NCBI GenBank assembly: GCA_038317685.1
Contig: JBBQBQ010000041.1
Location: 1 to 19,308 of the forward strand
Reading direction: 5' to 3'
DNA length: 19,308 nucleotides
Source of the DNA: JBBQBQ01 sp038317685
GTDB taxonomy: Bacteria; Desulfobacterota; Desulfuromonadia; Desulfuromonadales; DDH964
Shown here: positions 7,824-14,823 of the stretch, one piece after another
Numbering within the stretch: position 1 is the stretch's first letter
How the letters are laid out: each line of letters begins with the position of its first letter
Made by a program: the position numbers and the translations under genes
Notes under the pieces: model-generated
Told to the model about the DNA's origin: nothing
Seen by the model: the letters and a program-made list of their open reading frames with translations, nothing else
Database searches by the model: none

Positions 7824-7857
7824 TTACCGGTCTGGCGTTGACACGCCCGGCCGGTAA
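7824..7857 (+). promoter_or_regulatory. Two-tier hairpin abutting the ribosome site of the metallopeptidase gene
   Basis: The outer arms TTACCGG (7824-7830) and CCGGTAA (7851-7857) enclose inner arms GGCGT (7834-7838) and ACGCC (7843-7847), with a four-base loop and a symmetric three-base internal loop. The structure ends four bases before the GGAGGAA ribosome site at 7861. It could be a translational control element or a protein-binding inverted repeat; there is no T-run, so it is not a terminator. Confidence 0.5.
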
Positions 7858-7875
7858 CTTCGGAGGAATATTTTC

Positions 7876-8736
7876 ATGCTCTGGAAGGATGGGCGGCGAA
7901 GCGATAATGTCGAAGACCGCCGGGGGAGGGGGGTCGCAAGGGGCGCCAAGCTTGGCGGCCTTGGCACCATCATCCTGGTGCTGGTCGGCTTGTATTTCGG
8001 GGTCGATCCAAGTCTGCTGCTTGAGCAGGGGGGGCTTTCGCCGACCACCTCCCAGGTGCCGGCCTCACATCCGGCTGTGGCCAGGCAGGATCCCCTGGCT
8101 GATTTCGTTTCGGTCGTCCTGGCCGACACCGAGGACGTCTGGCATGAGCAGTTCCGAAACATGGGCGCAACCTACCAGGAACCGACTCTGGTGCTGTTTT
8201 CCGGAGCAGTGCAGTCCGCCTGCGGCCTCGCCGAGGCGGCCATGGGGCCTTTCTACTGCCCCGGCGACCGGAAGGTTTACATCGATCTGGCCTTTTACCG
8301 GGATCTGAAGGAGCGCTACCAGGCGCCGGGGGATTTTGCCCAGGCCTACGTCATCGCCCATGAGGTCGGCCATCATGTCCAGACCTTGCTGGGCATCTCG
8401 GAAAAGATCCAGCGGCGCAGCCGTCAAGTCAGCAAGGTCGAGGCCAACCGGCTTTCGGTGCGCCAGGAGCTTCAGGCCGACTGCTTCGCCGGCGTCTGGG
8501 CCTTCCACGCCCAGCGCAGCCGGAGGATTCTCGAGGAAGGGGATCTCGAGGAAGCGCTCAACGCCGCGAGCGCCATCGGCGATGATCGGCTGCAGCAGAA
8601 GGGGCGCGGCTATGTGACGCCGGATTCCTTCACTCACGGCAGTTCCGCCCAGCGCGTCGAGTGGTTCCGTCGCGGCATCAGTTCCGGGAATCTGGAACAA
8701 TGCGATACTTTCAAGGCGACTGCGCTGCGGAAGTGA
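7876..8736 (+). CDS. YpfJ-type neutral zinc metallopeptidase
   Basis: This 286-residue protein matches the neutral zinc metallopeptidase family (YpfJ-like, Pfam zinc_peptidase). It has a basic N-terminus, one membrane anchor (about residues 28-45, GGLGTIILVLVGLYFGVD) and a presumably periplasmic catalytic domain. The HExxH zinc site is HEVGH, residues 162-166, in AYVIAHEVGHHVQ. The likely third ligand is in ELQADCFAGVWA (Glu198). FSGAVQSACGLAEAAMGPFYCPGDRKVYIDL and the C-terminal GYVTPDSFTHGSSAQRVEWFRRG are further family blocks. The start at 7876 has GGAGGAA eight bases upstream, just after a strong hairpin. Physiological substrates of this family are unknown. It may be cotranscribed with the small membrane protein 108 bp upstream. 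Confidence 0.93.
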   Translation: MLWKDGRRSDNVEDRRGRGVARGAKLGGLGTIILVLVGLYFGVDPSLLLEQGGLSPTTSQVPASHPAVARQDPLADFVSVVLADTEDVWHEQFRNMGATYQEPTLVLFSGAVQSACGLAEAAMGPFYCPGDRKVYIDLAFYRDLKERYQAPGDFAQAYVIAHEVGHHVQTLLGISEKIQRRSRQVSKVEANRLSVRQELQADCFAGVWAFHAQRSRRILEEGDLEEALNAASAIGDDRLQQKGRGYVTPDSFTHGSSAQRVEWFRRGISSGNLEQCDTFKATALRK

Positions 8737-8921
8737 AAGGCGCCGAGACGGCGTCAAAGCTTACCTCTGTTGCCGGAAGGGGGGTCAGAAGAGAGGGCGA
8801 GGCAGGGTCCTGGCCTTGGACCTTTCCGAAACCACCCAAGGAATGTCCCCTGAAACCATGGCCGGAGTCGCGGTCCTGAGCCCGGCCAATCTATCCCTCA
8901 TGGCGACCCAAGGATGAATTC

Positions 8922-9410
8922 ATGAAACGTGCAGGCATGATGCTCGGCACCCTGGTCCTGGTCCTGTTGCTGGGGTTTGGCTGGTGGCTGTTCAGTCGCC
9001 CGGAGCGGGGGACGACCGGAGCCGTGAGTACCAAGTTCCGTTGGCTGGGGCCAAACGACAAGATTGTGGTCGACGGCTTTGATGACCCGAAGGTCAAGGG
9101 GGTCGCCTGCCACATCAGCAGGGCCCAGACCGGCGGGGTCAAAGGGGCTCTCGGAGTGGCCGAGGACACCAGTGACGCCAGTATCGCCTGCCGTCAGATC
9201 GGGCCGATCAGCTTTGTCGGCGAGATCAAGGACGGCGAGAGGGTTTTCGACGAGCACCGCAGCCTGCTCTTCAAGGAACTTCAGGTCGTGCGGTTTTTCG
9301 ATCGTCAGCGCAACGTGCTGGTTTACGTTTCCTACAGTGACCGGGTGCTTGAAGGGAGCCCGAAAAACAGCATCAGTACGGTGCCGGTCATGCCCTGGCC
9401 CAAGCCTTGA
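8922..9410 (+). CDS. creA: CreA family periplasmic protein
   Basis: This 162-residue protein matches E. coli CreA along most of its length: KFRWLGPNDKIVVDGFDDPK, SRAQTGGVKGALGVAEDTSD, KELQVVRFFDRQRNVLVYVS and VLEGSPKNSISTVPVMPW. Residues 7-24 are a hydrophobic signal or anchor segment without an obvious AxA cleavage site, so it may stay tethered to the inner membrane. Two conserved cysteines, Cys63 and Cys90, could form a disulfide in the periplasm. The ATG at 8922 has AAGGA eight bases upstream. CreA has no established biochemical function; in enterobacteria it sits with the CreBC two-component system and CreD, none of which is visible here. The 185 bp between the metallopeptidase and creA hold nothing recognisable. 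Confidence 0.95.
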   Translation: MKRAGMMLGTLVLVLLLGFGWWLFSRPERGTTGAVSTKFRWLGPNDKIVVDGFDDPKVKGVACHISRAQTGGVKGALGVAEDTSDASIACRQIGPISFVGEIKDGERVFDEHRSLLFKELQVVRFFDRQRNVLVYVSYSDRVLEGSPKNSISTVPVMPWPKP

Positions 9411-9779
9411 CGACCCCGGCGAAAAGGTGGCGCCCCAAGGAGTCGTCGCTACGGTTGCGCCCCCGTCCCAGGTCAAAGAGAATCTATCCTCCCCTCATAA
9501 GATGGTCCCGCGATCGGACCCCGCTTGACCGTCACGGTTTTCAAGGTGCTGACCAGGCGGGTCCGAGCATCTGCTCCCGGTTCCCGGCCAAGGCGGAAAT
9601 GGGTCAAACTACACCAGGCGATAGTGGGTTTGACCTTTTTTTGTGCCCGTCGCCCTGCAGTAAGACCTCAGCCTCCCCGGCGCCCCCTTCTTCCAGAGCA
9701 GAGCGGGCGCTGGCCGGGACAGATAGGAAAGATCGGCCTGCCGGATGCGGACCGGGTGATTATCGTTGATAATAAAGGC
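9411..9779 (+). promoter_or_regulatory. Structured leader between creA and the CHAD gene, candidate attenuator
   Basis: No convincing gene lies in these 369 bases. Four short mutually complementary segments alternate along it: GGTCAAA (9471-9477), TTGACC (9525-9530), GGTCAAAC (9602-9609) and GTTTGACC (9628-9635), the last running into seven Ts. The second could pair with the first or third, and the third with the second or fourth, the logic of an antiterminator/terminator switch. A second alternative pair exists: GGTCC (9504-9508) or GGGTCCG (9559-9565) with the GGACC/CGGACCC segment at 9515-9521. This is read by eye; folding energies were not computed, and no known riboswitch consensus was recognised. 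Confidence 0.35.
9602..9642 (+). terminator. Intrinsic terminator upstream of the CHAD gene
   Basis: Perfect eight-base arms GGTCAAAC (9602-9609) and GTTTGACC (9628-9635) are followed immediately by TTTTTTT (9636-9642), with possible extra CCA/TGG pairing inside. It lies 192 bp after creA and 138 bp before the CHAD start. It could end the creA transcript or act as the off-state of a leader controlling the CHAD gene. Confidence 0.75.
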
Positions 9780-10775
9780 ATGACTCGGGACCTTCCCAAT
9801 TTTTTCCTCCCCGGCGGGCTCTCCCCCGCCGCCTTGAGGAGACTGCCGGCCCACCGGGCGGCCCGGATGATTCTCGGGCCGTTGCTCGACGCCCTGGTGG
9901 CCAACCGGCAGGGGGCGGTCGATGGCCGGGAGATCGAAGGGCTGCACGATTTCCGGGTGGCCATCCGGCGGACCCGCGTGGCCTTGGGCCAGTTGCGCGG
10001 CCTCTTTCCCGCCGGGGAGTTAGCCCGGTTCCGGGGTGAGTTCCGTTGGCTCGGGGCCGCCACCGGTCCGGTCCGCGACCTGGACGTCTACCTGTTCCAC
10101 TTCGTGGATTACCAGGTCGAGTTGCCGGAGGCCTATCGTGACGCCTTGATGCCCCTCCGGGTCTTGTTGGAGGACCGGCGTCAGGCGGCCCGCCGGGAAC
10201 TCAGCAAGACCCTGAACTCTCGCCGCTATCGGAGTCTGGTAAAGGACTGGCGCAGCTTCCTCGAAGCTTCGGCCGAATGCCTGCCGGTCCCGGAGCAGGC
10301 CATGGTGCCGATCATCGAAGTGGCGAGCCGACGGATCCGGCGGCTCTTTACCCGGGTCCTCAAGGACGGCTGGCGGATCGATGAAGCGTCTCCCCCGGCA
10401 GATCTGCACGCCCTGCGCATCCGCTGCAAGAAGCTCCGCTATCTGCTCGAATTCTTTTCGGGCCTCTATTCGCCCCCACCGGTCAAACGACTGATTGGGG
10501 AATTGAAGCTGCTGCAGGACAACCTCGGTGCCATTCAGGACCTTTCGGTTCAGACCGGAGCCATCTCCGGCTTTGCCGAAGAACTGGCGACCACCGGAGC
10601 GGCGCCGGCCCGGACCCTCCTCGCCATCGGAATGCTCATCGAAAATCTGGAACGGCACCGGGAGACGGCGCGGGGGGAATTCGCCGGGCGGTTCGCGCAC
10701 TTTTCCCGGGAACGGACCCGGAATCTATGCCGCAGCCTCTTTGCCGGGTCGGGAAAAGGAGATCCTGGGGAATAA
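9780..10775 (+). CDS. CHAD-domain protein, probable polyphosphate binding
   Basis: From the ATG at 9780 this is a 331-residue protein that is almost entirely a CHAD (conserved histidine alpha-helical) domain. The two characteristic histidine helices are visible: IEGLHDFRVAIRRTRVALGQL (His56) and DLHALRIRCKKLRYLLEFF (His210), with arginine/lysine-rich faces, plus WLGAATGPVRDLDVYL and LKLLQDNLGAIQDL. CHAD domains bind polyP through a basic surface and in several bacteria localise to polyP granules (established for the family). There is no signal peptide or membrane segment, so it should be cytoplasmic. The start is uncertain: AAAGG sits too close to the ATG, and an in-frame GTG at 9756 is an alternative; the open frame back to 9525 is low-complexity and crosses the terminator, so it was rejected. 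No CYTH domain is fused. Confidence 0.88.
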   Translation: MTRDLPNFFLPGGLSPAALRRLPAHRAARMILGPLLDALVANRQGAVDGREIEGLHDFRVAIRRTRVALGQLRGLFPAGELARFRGEFRWLGAATGPVRDLDVYLFHFVDYQVELPEAYRDALMPLRVLLEDRRQAARRELSKTLNSRRYRSLVKDWRSFLEASAECLPVPEQAMVPIIEVASRRIRRLFTRVLKDGWRIDEASPPADLHALRIRCKKLRYLLEFFSGLYSPPPVKRLIGELKLLQDNLGAIQDLSVQTGAISGFAEELATTGAAPARTLLAIGMLIENLERHRETARGEFAGRFAHFSRERTRNLCRSLFAGSGKGDPGE

Positions 10776-11008
10776 CCTATAATCAAAATGCCGCCCTTAT
10801 TGCGGGATCGAAACAGGAGACGACGAAGCAGCTGCGGTTCGGCTGGCGGGGTTTGAAGCGGACCTCCCCGCTCATGGTCCTGGCCAGAGCCCGGGACGGG
10901 TGGAGCCCCAGGCCGCTCCCGAGCAGTCCTCCGGGCCGTGCCGACCCGAGTGGTGCAGGGTGCGCCGGTCTGTGGAAAAATCGGGTAAACTGTTGAAAAA
11001 TCGGCCGG

Positions 11009-11038
11009 CTCATGAAAATCTAACAGTCGCCGGTTATT
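11009..11038 (+). promoter_or_regulatory. Candidate PHO box and -10 element of phoBR
   Basis: CTCATGA (11009-11015), four bases, then CTAACAG (11020-11026) reproduces the 7+4+7 direct-repeat layout of PhoB sites. A GTTATT -10-like hexamer begins 13 bases after the start of the second repeat. The 18 bases CTAACAGTCGCCGGTTAT match the site before pstS at 16 of 18 positions. This suggests phoBR autoregulation. The rest of the 299 bp between the CHAD gene and phoB holds only the GAAAAATC repeats described in the findings and no recognisable gene. Confidence 0.65.
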
Positions 11039-11074
11039 TCCATGGTCAGGTTCGAACCGGAGGAGTCACCGTTT

Positions 11075-11776
11075 ATGAGCAAGGAACAGATTCTGGTGAT
11101 CGAGGACGAGGAGGATATTCTCGCCCTGGTCCATTACAATCTGAGCAAGGAAGGTTTCAGGGTCGGCACCGCCAGCAGCGGCGAAGACGGCTTGGCGGCG
11201 GCGCGCAGCCTGCATCCGGACCTGATTCTCCTCGACCTGATGCTGCCGGGGATCGACGGGCTGGAGGTCTGCCGGGTGCTGAAGCGGGCCCCGGAGACGG
11301 CGGTTGTGCCGATCGTGATGATGACCGCCAAGGGGGAGGAGGCGGATGTGGTGGCGGGGCTGGAACTCGGCGCCGACGACTATGTGACCAAGCCCTTCTC
11401 GCCGCGCATTCTTCTGGCCCGGGTCCGGTCGGTGCTGCGGCGCCGCGGGGAAGCCGCCGGCCAGGGGAAGGACCCGGGAGGGGACACGATCACCGTCGGC
11501 GCGCTGGTCATCCACCCGGGGCGCAACGAGGTTTTGGTGGAGGGGGCGCTGGTGGAGCTGACCTTTACCGAGTTCCGGGTCCTGCATCTGCTCGCCAGCC
11601 GGCCGGGCTGGGTCTTCACCCGCTACCAGATCGTCAACGCGGTGCGCGGCGAAGACTACGCGGTGACCGACCGGGCGGTCGACGTGCAGATCGTCGGTCT
11701 GCGAAAAAAACTCGGTCCCTGCGGCCGGAACATCGAAACGGTGCGCGGGGTCGGTTACCGCTTCAAGGACGAATGA
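11075..11776 (+). CDS. phoB: Phosphate regulon response regulator PhoB
   Basis: This 233-residue OmpR/PhoB-family regulator has a receiver domain at residues 1-120 and a winged-helix DNA-binding domain at about 135-233. The acidic pocket is Glu10-Asp11, the phosphoacceptor is Asp54 (LILLDLMLPGIDG), Thr84 lies in VMMTAKGEEADVVAGLELGA and Lys106 in DDYVTKPFSP. The output domain has LVELTFTEFRVLHLLASRPG, the recognition region AVTDRAVDVQIVGLRKKLG and the wing ETVRGVGYRF. The start at 11075 has GGAGGAG nine bases upstream; an in-frame ATG at 11042 lacks such a site. Phosphorylated PhoB activates phosphate-starvation genes. The gene is followed after one base by phoR, and the pst genes come next, which makes the PhoB assignment firm among many OmpR-type regulators. 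Confidence 0.95.
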   Translation: MSKEQILVIEDEEDILALVHYNLSKEGFRVGTASSGEDGLAAARSLHPDLILLDLMLPGIDGLEVCRVLKRAPETAVVPIVMMTAKGEEADVVAGLELGADDYVTKPFSPRILLARVRSVLRRRGEAAGQGKDPGGDTITVGALVIHPGRNEVLVEGALVELTFTEFRVLHLLASRPGWVFTRYQIVNAVRGEDYAVTDRAVDVQIVGLRKKLGPCGRNIETVRGVGYRFKDE

Positions 11777-11777
11777 T

Positions 11778-13562
11778 ATGGCCCGTCGTCGCCGCCTCTT
11801 CTGGCAAATCTTTCCCGCGTCCCTGGGCGTCATTATTCTGGCGCTGGGAGTGGGCACCTGGTTCTTTTCCCAAACCCTCCACGATTTCTACCTGAAGGAA
11901 GCGGCCGCCAGTCTGCAGGCCCAGGCGGAGATCCTTCAGGAACAGCTGCACGGCCGGATGCAGTCCCCCCCGGTTCCCGCCATTGAGGAAATCTGCCGGA
12001 ACCTTGGGGCCCAGACCGGGACGCGGTTCACCGTCATTCTCCCGTCGGGCTTGGTGCTCGGCGACTCCGAGGAAGACCCGGCGCGCATGGAGAACCATGC
12101 CGACCGGCCCGAAGTGAAGGAGGTTTTCGGAGGTCAGACCAGCAGCTCCACCCGCTATAGCCGCACCCTGAAGCGCAAGATGCTTTATGTCGCGGTGCCG
12201 GTGATGGAGGAAGGACGGGTCAGCGGGGTGGTGAGGGCGGCGATGGCTGTCGATGCCATCGACCGGGTTCTCCTCGGCCTTTACCTGCGGGCGGCGCTGG
12301 TCGCTCTGGGGGTGGTCGTCGCCAGTGCCCTGATCAGCCTTTTTCTGTTGCGGCGCATCAGCCGGCCTCTGGAGGAGATGACCCGTGGCGCAGAACGCTT
12401 CGCCGCCGGTGACCTGAGCCAGCGGCTGGCGCTGCACGGTTCGTCTGAGATCGACGCCCTGGCCGCGGCGATGAACCAGATGGCGGCCCAGCTCGACGAT
12501 CGCATCCGGGCGGTCGTCAATCAGCACAACGAGCAGGAGGCGATGCTCGCCAGCATGATCGAGGGGATGCTCGCCGTTGACACCGGGGAACGGATTCTGC
12601 GCATCAACCGCTCCGCCGAAAAGCTCCTCGGCATCCGCTCCGGGCAGGTCCTGGGCCGACCGCTGCAGGAGGTGGTGCGCAAGGCCGACCTGCAGCGCTT
12701 CGTCACCCGCACCCTGGCCAGCCGGGAACCGGTCGAAGCGGATCTGACCCTGCATGACCAGGGGGAGCGCTTTCTCCAGGCTCATGGCACCCTGCTGCGG
12801 GGCGGCGGCGGTCAGATTCTCGGCGCCCTGATCGTCTTCAATGATGTCACCCGGCTGCGCCGCCTGGAGACCTTGCGCCGCGACTTCGTCGCCAACGTTT
12901 CCCACGAACTGAAGACCCCCATCACCGCCATCAAGGGCTGCGTCGAGACTCTCCTCGACGGCGCCGCCGCCGATCCCGCCGCCGGCCGGCGTTTCCTGGA
13001 GATCATCGCCCGCCAGGGGGAACGCCTGAATGCCATCATCGACGATCTGCTGACCCTGTCGCGGATCGAACAGGGGGCGGAGAAGCACGATATCCCGCTG
13101 CAGATCGGACCCCTGCGGGAGGTGCTGCAGGCCGCCATCCAGTCCTGCTCGGTTGTCGCCGCGTCCCGTTCGATCGTCCTCGATCTCGAGTGCCCGGAAG
13201 AGGTCACGGCGGCGATCAATCCGCCCCTCCTCGAACAGGCCCTGGTCAACCTCATCGATAATGCGATCAAGTACAGTGAGGAGGGGAAGCGGGTTCTGGT
13301 GCGGGTCGAAAACGACGGATCTCAGGTGCTGATCGAGGTCCGGGACTGGGGGTGCGGCATCCATCGGGACCACCTTTCCCGGCTTTTTGAGCGCTTCTAT
13401 CGGGTCGACAAGGCGCGCAGCCGCAAGGTTGGCGGCACCGGTCTCGGTCTGGCGATCGTCAAGCATATCGTCCAGGCCCATGGCGGCCAGGTGGCGGTGG
13501 CGAGTACCCCCGGGGAGGGGAGCCTCTTCACCATCAGCCTCCCTGCGGGATTCAACGGCTGA
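11778..13562 (+). CDS. phoR: Phosphate regulon sensor histidine kinase PhoR
   Basis: This 594-residue membrane histidine kinase has its first membrane segment at about residues 8-30 and a periplasmic/sensor loop to about 165. The second membrane segment (LVALGVVVASALISLFLL) is followed by a HAMP domain (RRISRPLEEMTRGAERFAAG), a PAS domain (MLASMIEGMLAVDTGERILR onwards) and HisKA with His376 in FVANVSHELKTPITAIKG. The HATPase domain has LVNLIDNAIKYS (N box), DWGCGI (G1) and GGTGLGLAIVKH (G2). The periplasmic loop is larger than in E. coli PhoR, which lacks a real one; this fuller layout is common in PhoR/PhoP-type kinases of other bacteria. It starts one base after the phoB stop, so the two are translationally coupled. 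PhoR autophosphorylates and controls PhoB in response to the PstSCAB-PhoU state. Confidence 0.95.
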   Translation: MARRRRLFWQIFPASLGVIILALGVGTWFFSQTLHDFYLKEAAASLQAQAEILQEQLHGRMQSPPVPAIEEICRNLGAQTGTRFTVILPSGLVLGDSEEDPARMENHADRPEVKEVFGGQTSSSTRYSRTLKRKMLYVAVPVMEEGRVSGVVRAAMAVDAIDRVLLGLYLRAALVALGVVVASALISLFLLRRISRPLEEMTRGAERFAAGDLSQRLALHGSSEIDALAAAMNQMAAQLDDRIRAVVNQHNEQEAMLASMIEGMLAVDTGERILRINRSAEKLLGIRSGQVLGRPLQEVVRKADLQRFVTRTLASREPVEADLTLHDQGERFLQAHGTLLRGGGGQILGALIVFNDVTRLRRLETLRRDFVANVSHELKTPITAIKGCVETLLDGAAADPAAGRRFLEIIARQGERLNAIIDDLLTLSRIEQGAEKHDIPLQIGPLREVLQAAIQSCSVVAASRSIVLDLECPEEVTAAINPPLLEQALVNLIDNAIKYSEEGKRVLVRVENDGSQVLIEVRDWGCGIHRDHLSRLFERFYRVDKARSRKVGGTGLGLAIVKHIVQAHGGQVAVASTPGEGSLFTISLPAGFNG

Positions 13563-13590
13563 GGGGGCGAAGGACGAAGTTTCCGTCAAG

Positions 13591-13620
13591 CTAACGAAAA
13601 CCTAACAATCGCTGGTTATG
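13591..13620 (+). promoter_or_regulatory. Distal candidate PHO box and -10 of pstS
   Basis: CTAACGA (13591-13597), four bases, then CTAACAA (13602-13608) form an 11-bp-period direct repeat typical of a PhoB site. A GTTATG -10-like hexamer at 13615-13620 starts 13 bases after the second repeat, the same geometry as upstream of phoB. It would give a pstS transcript with a leader of roughly 130 bases. Confidence 0.65.
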
Positions 13621-13671
13621 AAGCAACAGCAGGGAACAGATGGGGAGAATTTGCACGCTTCTCACCGTCCG

Positions 13672-13702
13672 CTAACCGGACCCTAACATTCCTGGGGATA
13701 AT
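13672..13702 (+). promoter_or_regulatory. Proximal candidate PHO box and -10 of pstS
   Basis: CTAACCG (13672-13678), four bases, then CTAACAT (13683-13689), followed by GATAAT (13697-13702) 14 bases after the start of the second repeat. This is the best -10 of the three candidate Pho promoters. It also overlaps an in-frame ATG at 13701, which argues that pstS translation starts later, at 13755. Confidence 0.68.
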
Positions 13703-13754
13703 GGAGCTCGAACCGATGATGACCCATAACCATTCCCCAAGGAGACCGAGCAAG

Positions 13755-14819
13755 ATGAAGAAGAGCTTCCAGATTCTGAAATCCCTGCTGCTGATGGTGG
13801 CGGTATCCGGCCTGCTGCTGACCGTCCCCGTCGCCCCGGCGCTCGCCGCGCCGACCATCAACGGCGCAGGCGCCACCTTCCCCTTCCCGGTTTACGGCCA
13901 GTGGGCCTACAGCTACGAAAAGGAAACCGGTGTCAAACTCAACTACCAGTCGATCGGCTCCGGCGGCGGTATCAAGCAGATCAAGGCCAAAACCGTCGAT
14001 TTCGGCGCCTCCGATGCGCCCCTCAAAGCCTCCGAGCTCAACGAGTCCGGTCTGATTCAGTTCCCGATGGTCATGGGCGGCGTGGTTCCGGTCGTCAACA
14101 TCCAGGGAATCGCGGCCGGCCAGCTGCGGCTCTCCTCCGAGAACCTCGCAGACATCTACCTCGGCAAGATCACCAAGTGGAACGATGCGAAAATTGCCGC
14201 GGATAACCAGGGTCTGAAGCTTCCGGCCCAGGACATCACCGTCGTTCACCGCGCCGACGGCTCCGGCACCACCTGGATCTTCACCAACTACCTGACCAAG
14301 GTCTCCAAGGATTGGGCCCAAAAGGTCGGCAACGACAAGGCTGTCCAGTGGCCGGCCGGGGTGGGCGGCAAAGGGAACGAGGGCGTCGCGGCTTACGTGC
14401 AGCGCATCAACGGCGCCATCGGCTATGTCGAGTACGCCTACGCACTGCAGAACAAGATGGCCCATGTCCTGCTGAAGAACCAGGCCGGCGAATTCGTCGC
14501 CCCGACCAGCGATTCGTTCCAGGCGGCCGCGGAGGGTGCCGACTGGGCTCACGCCGAAGGGTACTACATGGTCCTCACCGACCAGCCGGGCAAAACCAGC
14601 TGGCCGATCACCGGCGCCTCCTTCATTCTGGTTTACAAGGACCAGGCCAATGCCGCGACCGCCAAGGCTGTCCTTGATTTCTTCGCCTGGAGCTACAAAA
14701 ACGGCGGGGCGACCGCCCTTAAGCTCGATTACGTGCCGATGCCGAAGAAGGTCATCGACATGGTCGAGGCGACCTGGGCCAAAGAGATTCGCGCCAATGG
14801 CCAGCCGCTCTGGAAGTAA
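13755..14819 (+). CDS. pstS: Phosphate ABC transporter periplasmic binding protein PstS
   Basis: This 354-residue protein binds phosphate in the periplasm and delivers it to PstCA. A classic signal peptide occupies residues 1-31 or 32 (KKSF, hydrophobic core LLLMVAVSGLLLTVPV, then APALA|AP). Ligand-binding family blocks follow: INGAGATFPFPVYGQWAYSY, SIGSGGGIKQIKAKTVDFGA, SDAPL, and the HRADGSGTTWIFTNYL phosphate-contact loop. The ATG at 13755 follows AAGGAGA (13739-13745); the longer frame from 13701 would add 18 charged residues before the signal peptide and begins inside a promoter -10. It has two PHO-box candidates of its own upstream and two hairpins downstream, so it is probably the most highly expressed gene of the locus under phosphate starvation. 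Confidence 0.96.
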   Translation: MKKSFQILKSLLLMVAVSGLLLTVPVAPALAAPTINGAGATFPFPVYGQWAYSYEKETGVKLNYQSIGSGGGIKQIKAKTVDFGASDAPLKASELNESGLIQFPMVMGGVVPVVNIQGIAAGQLRLSSENLADIYLGKITKWNDAKIAADNQGLKLPAQDITVVHRADGSGTTWIFTNYLTKVSKDWAQKVGNDKAVQWPAGVGGKGNEGVAAYVQRINGAIGYVEYAYALQNKMAHVLLKNQAGEFVAPTSDSFQAAAEGADWAHAEGYYMVLTDQPGKTSWPITGASFILVYKDQANAATAKAVLDFFAWSYKNGGATALKLDYVPMPKKVIDMVEATWAKEIRANGQPLWK

Positions 14820-14823
14820 CCCG

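Noticed and set aside
9407..9769. Open frame between creA and the CHAD gene
   Set aside because: It crosses a strong intrinsic terminator, has no ribosome site and reads as Pro/Ser/Arg-rich low-complexity sequence.
10778..10783. Perfect TATAAT hexamer just after the CHAD stop as a promoter for phoB
   Set aside because: No -35-like hexamer at 16-18 bp upstream, and the start would be nearly 300 bp from phoB, which has a closer PHO-box promoter.
11763..13589. A 608-codon minus-strand open frame opposite phoR
   Set aside because: Shadow of phoR; low-complexity translation and no ribosome site, while the plus frame has every kinase motif.
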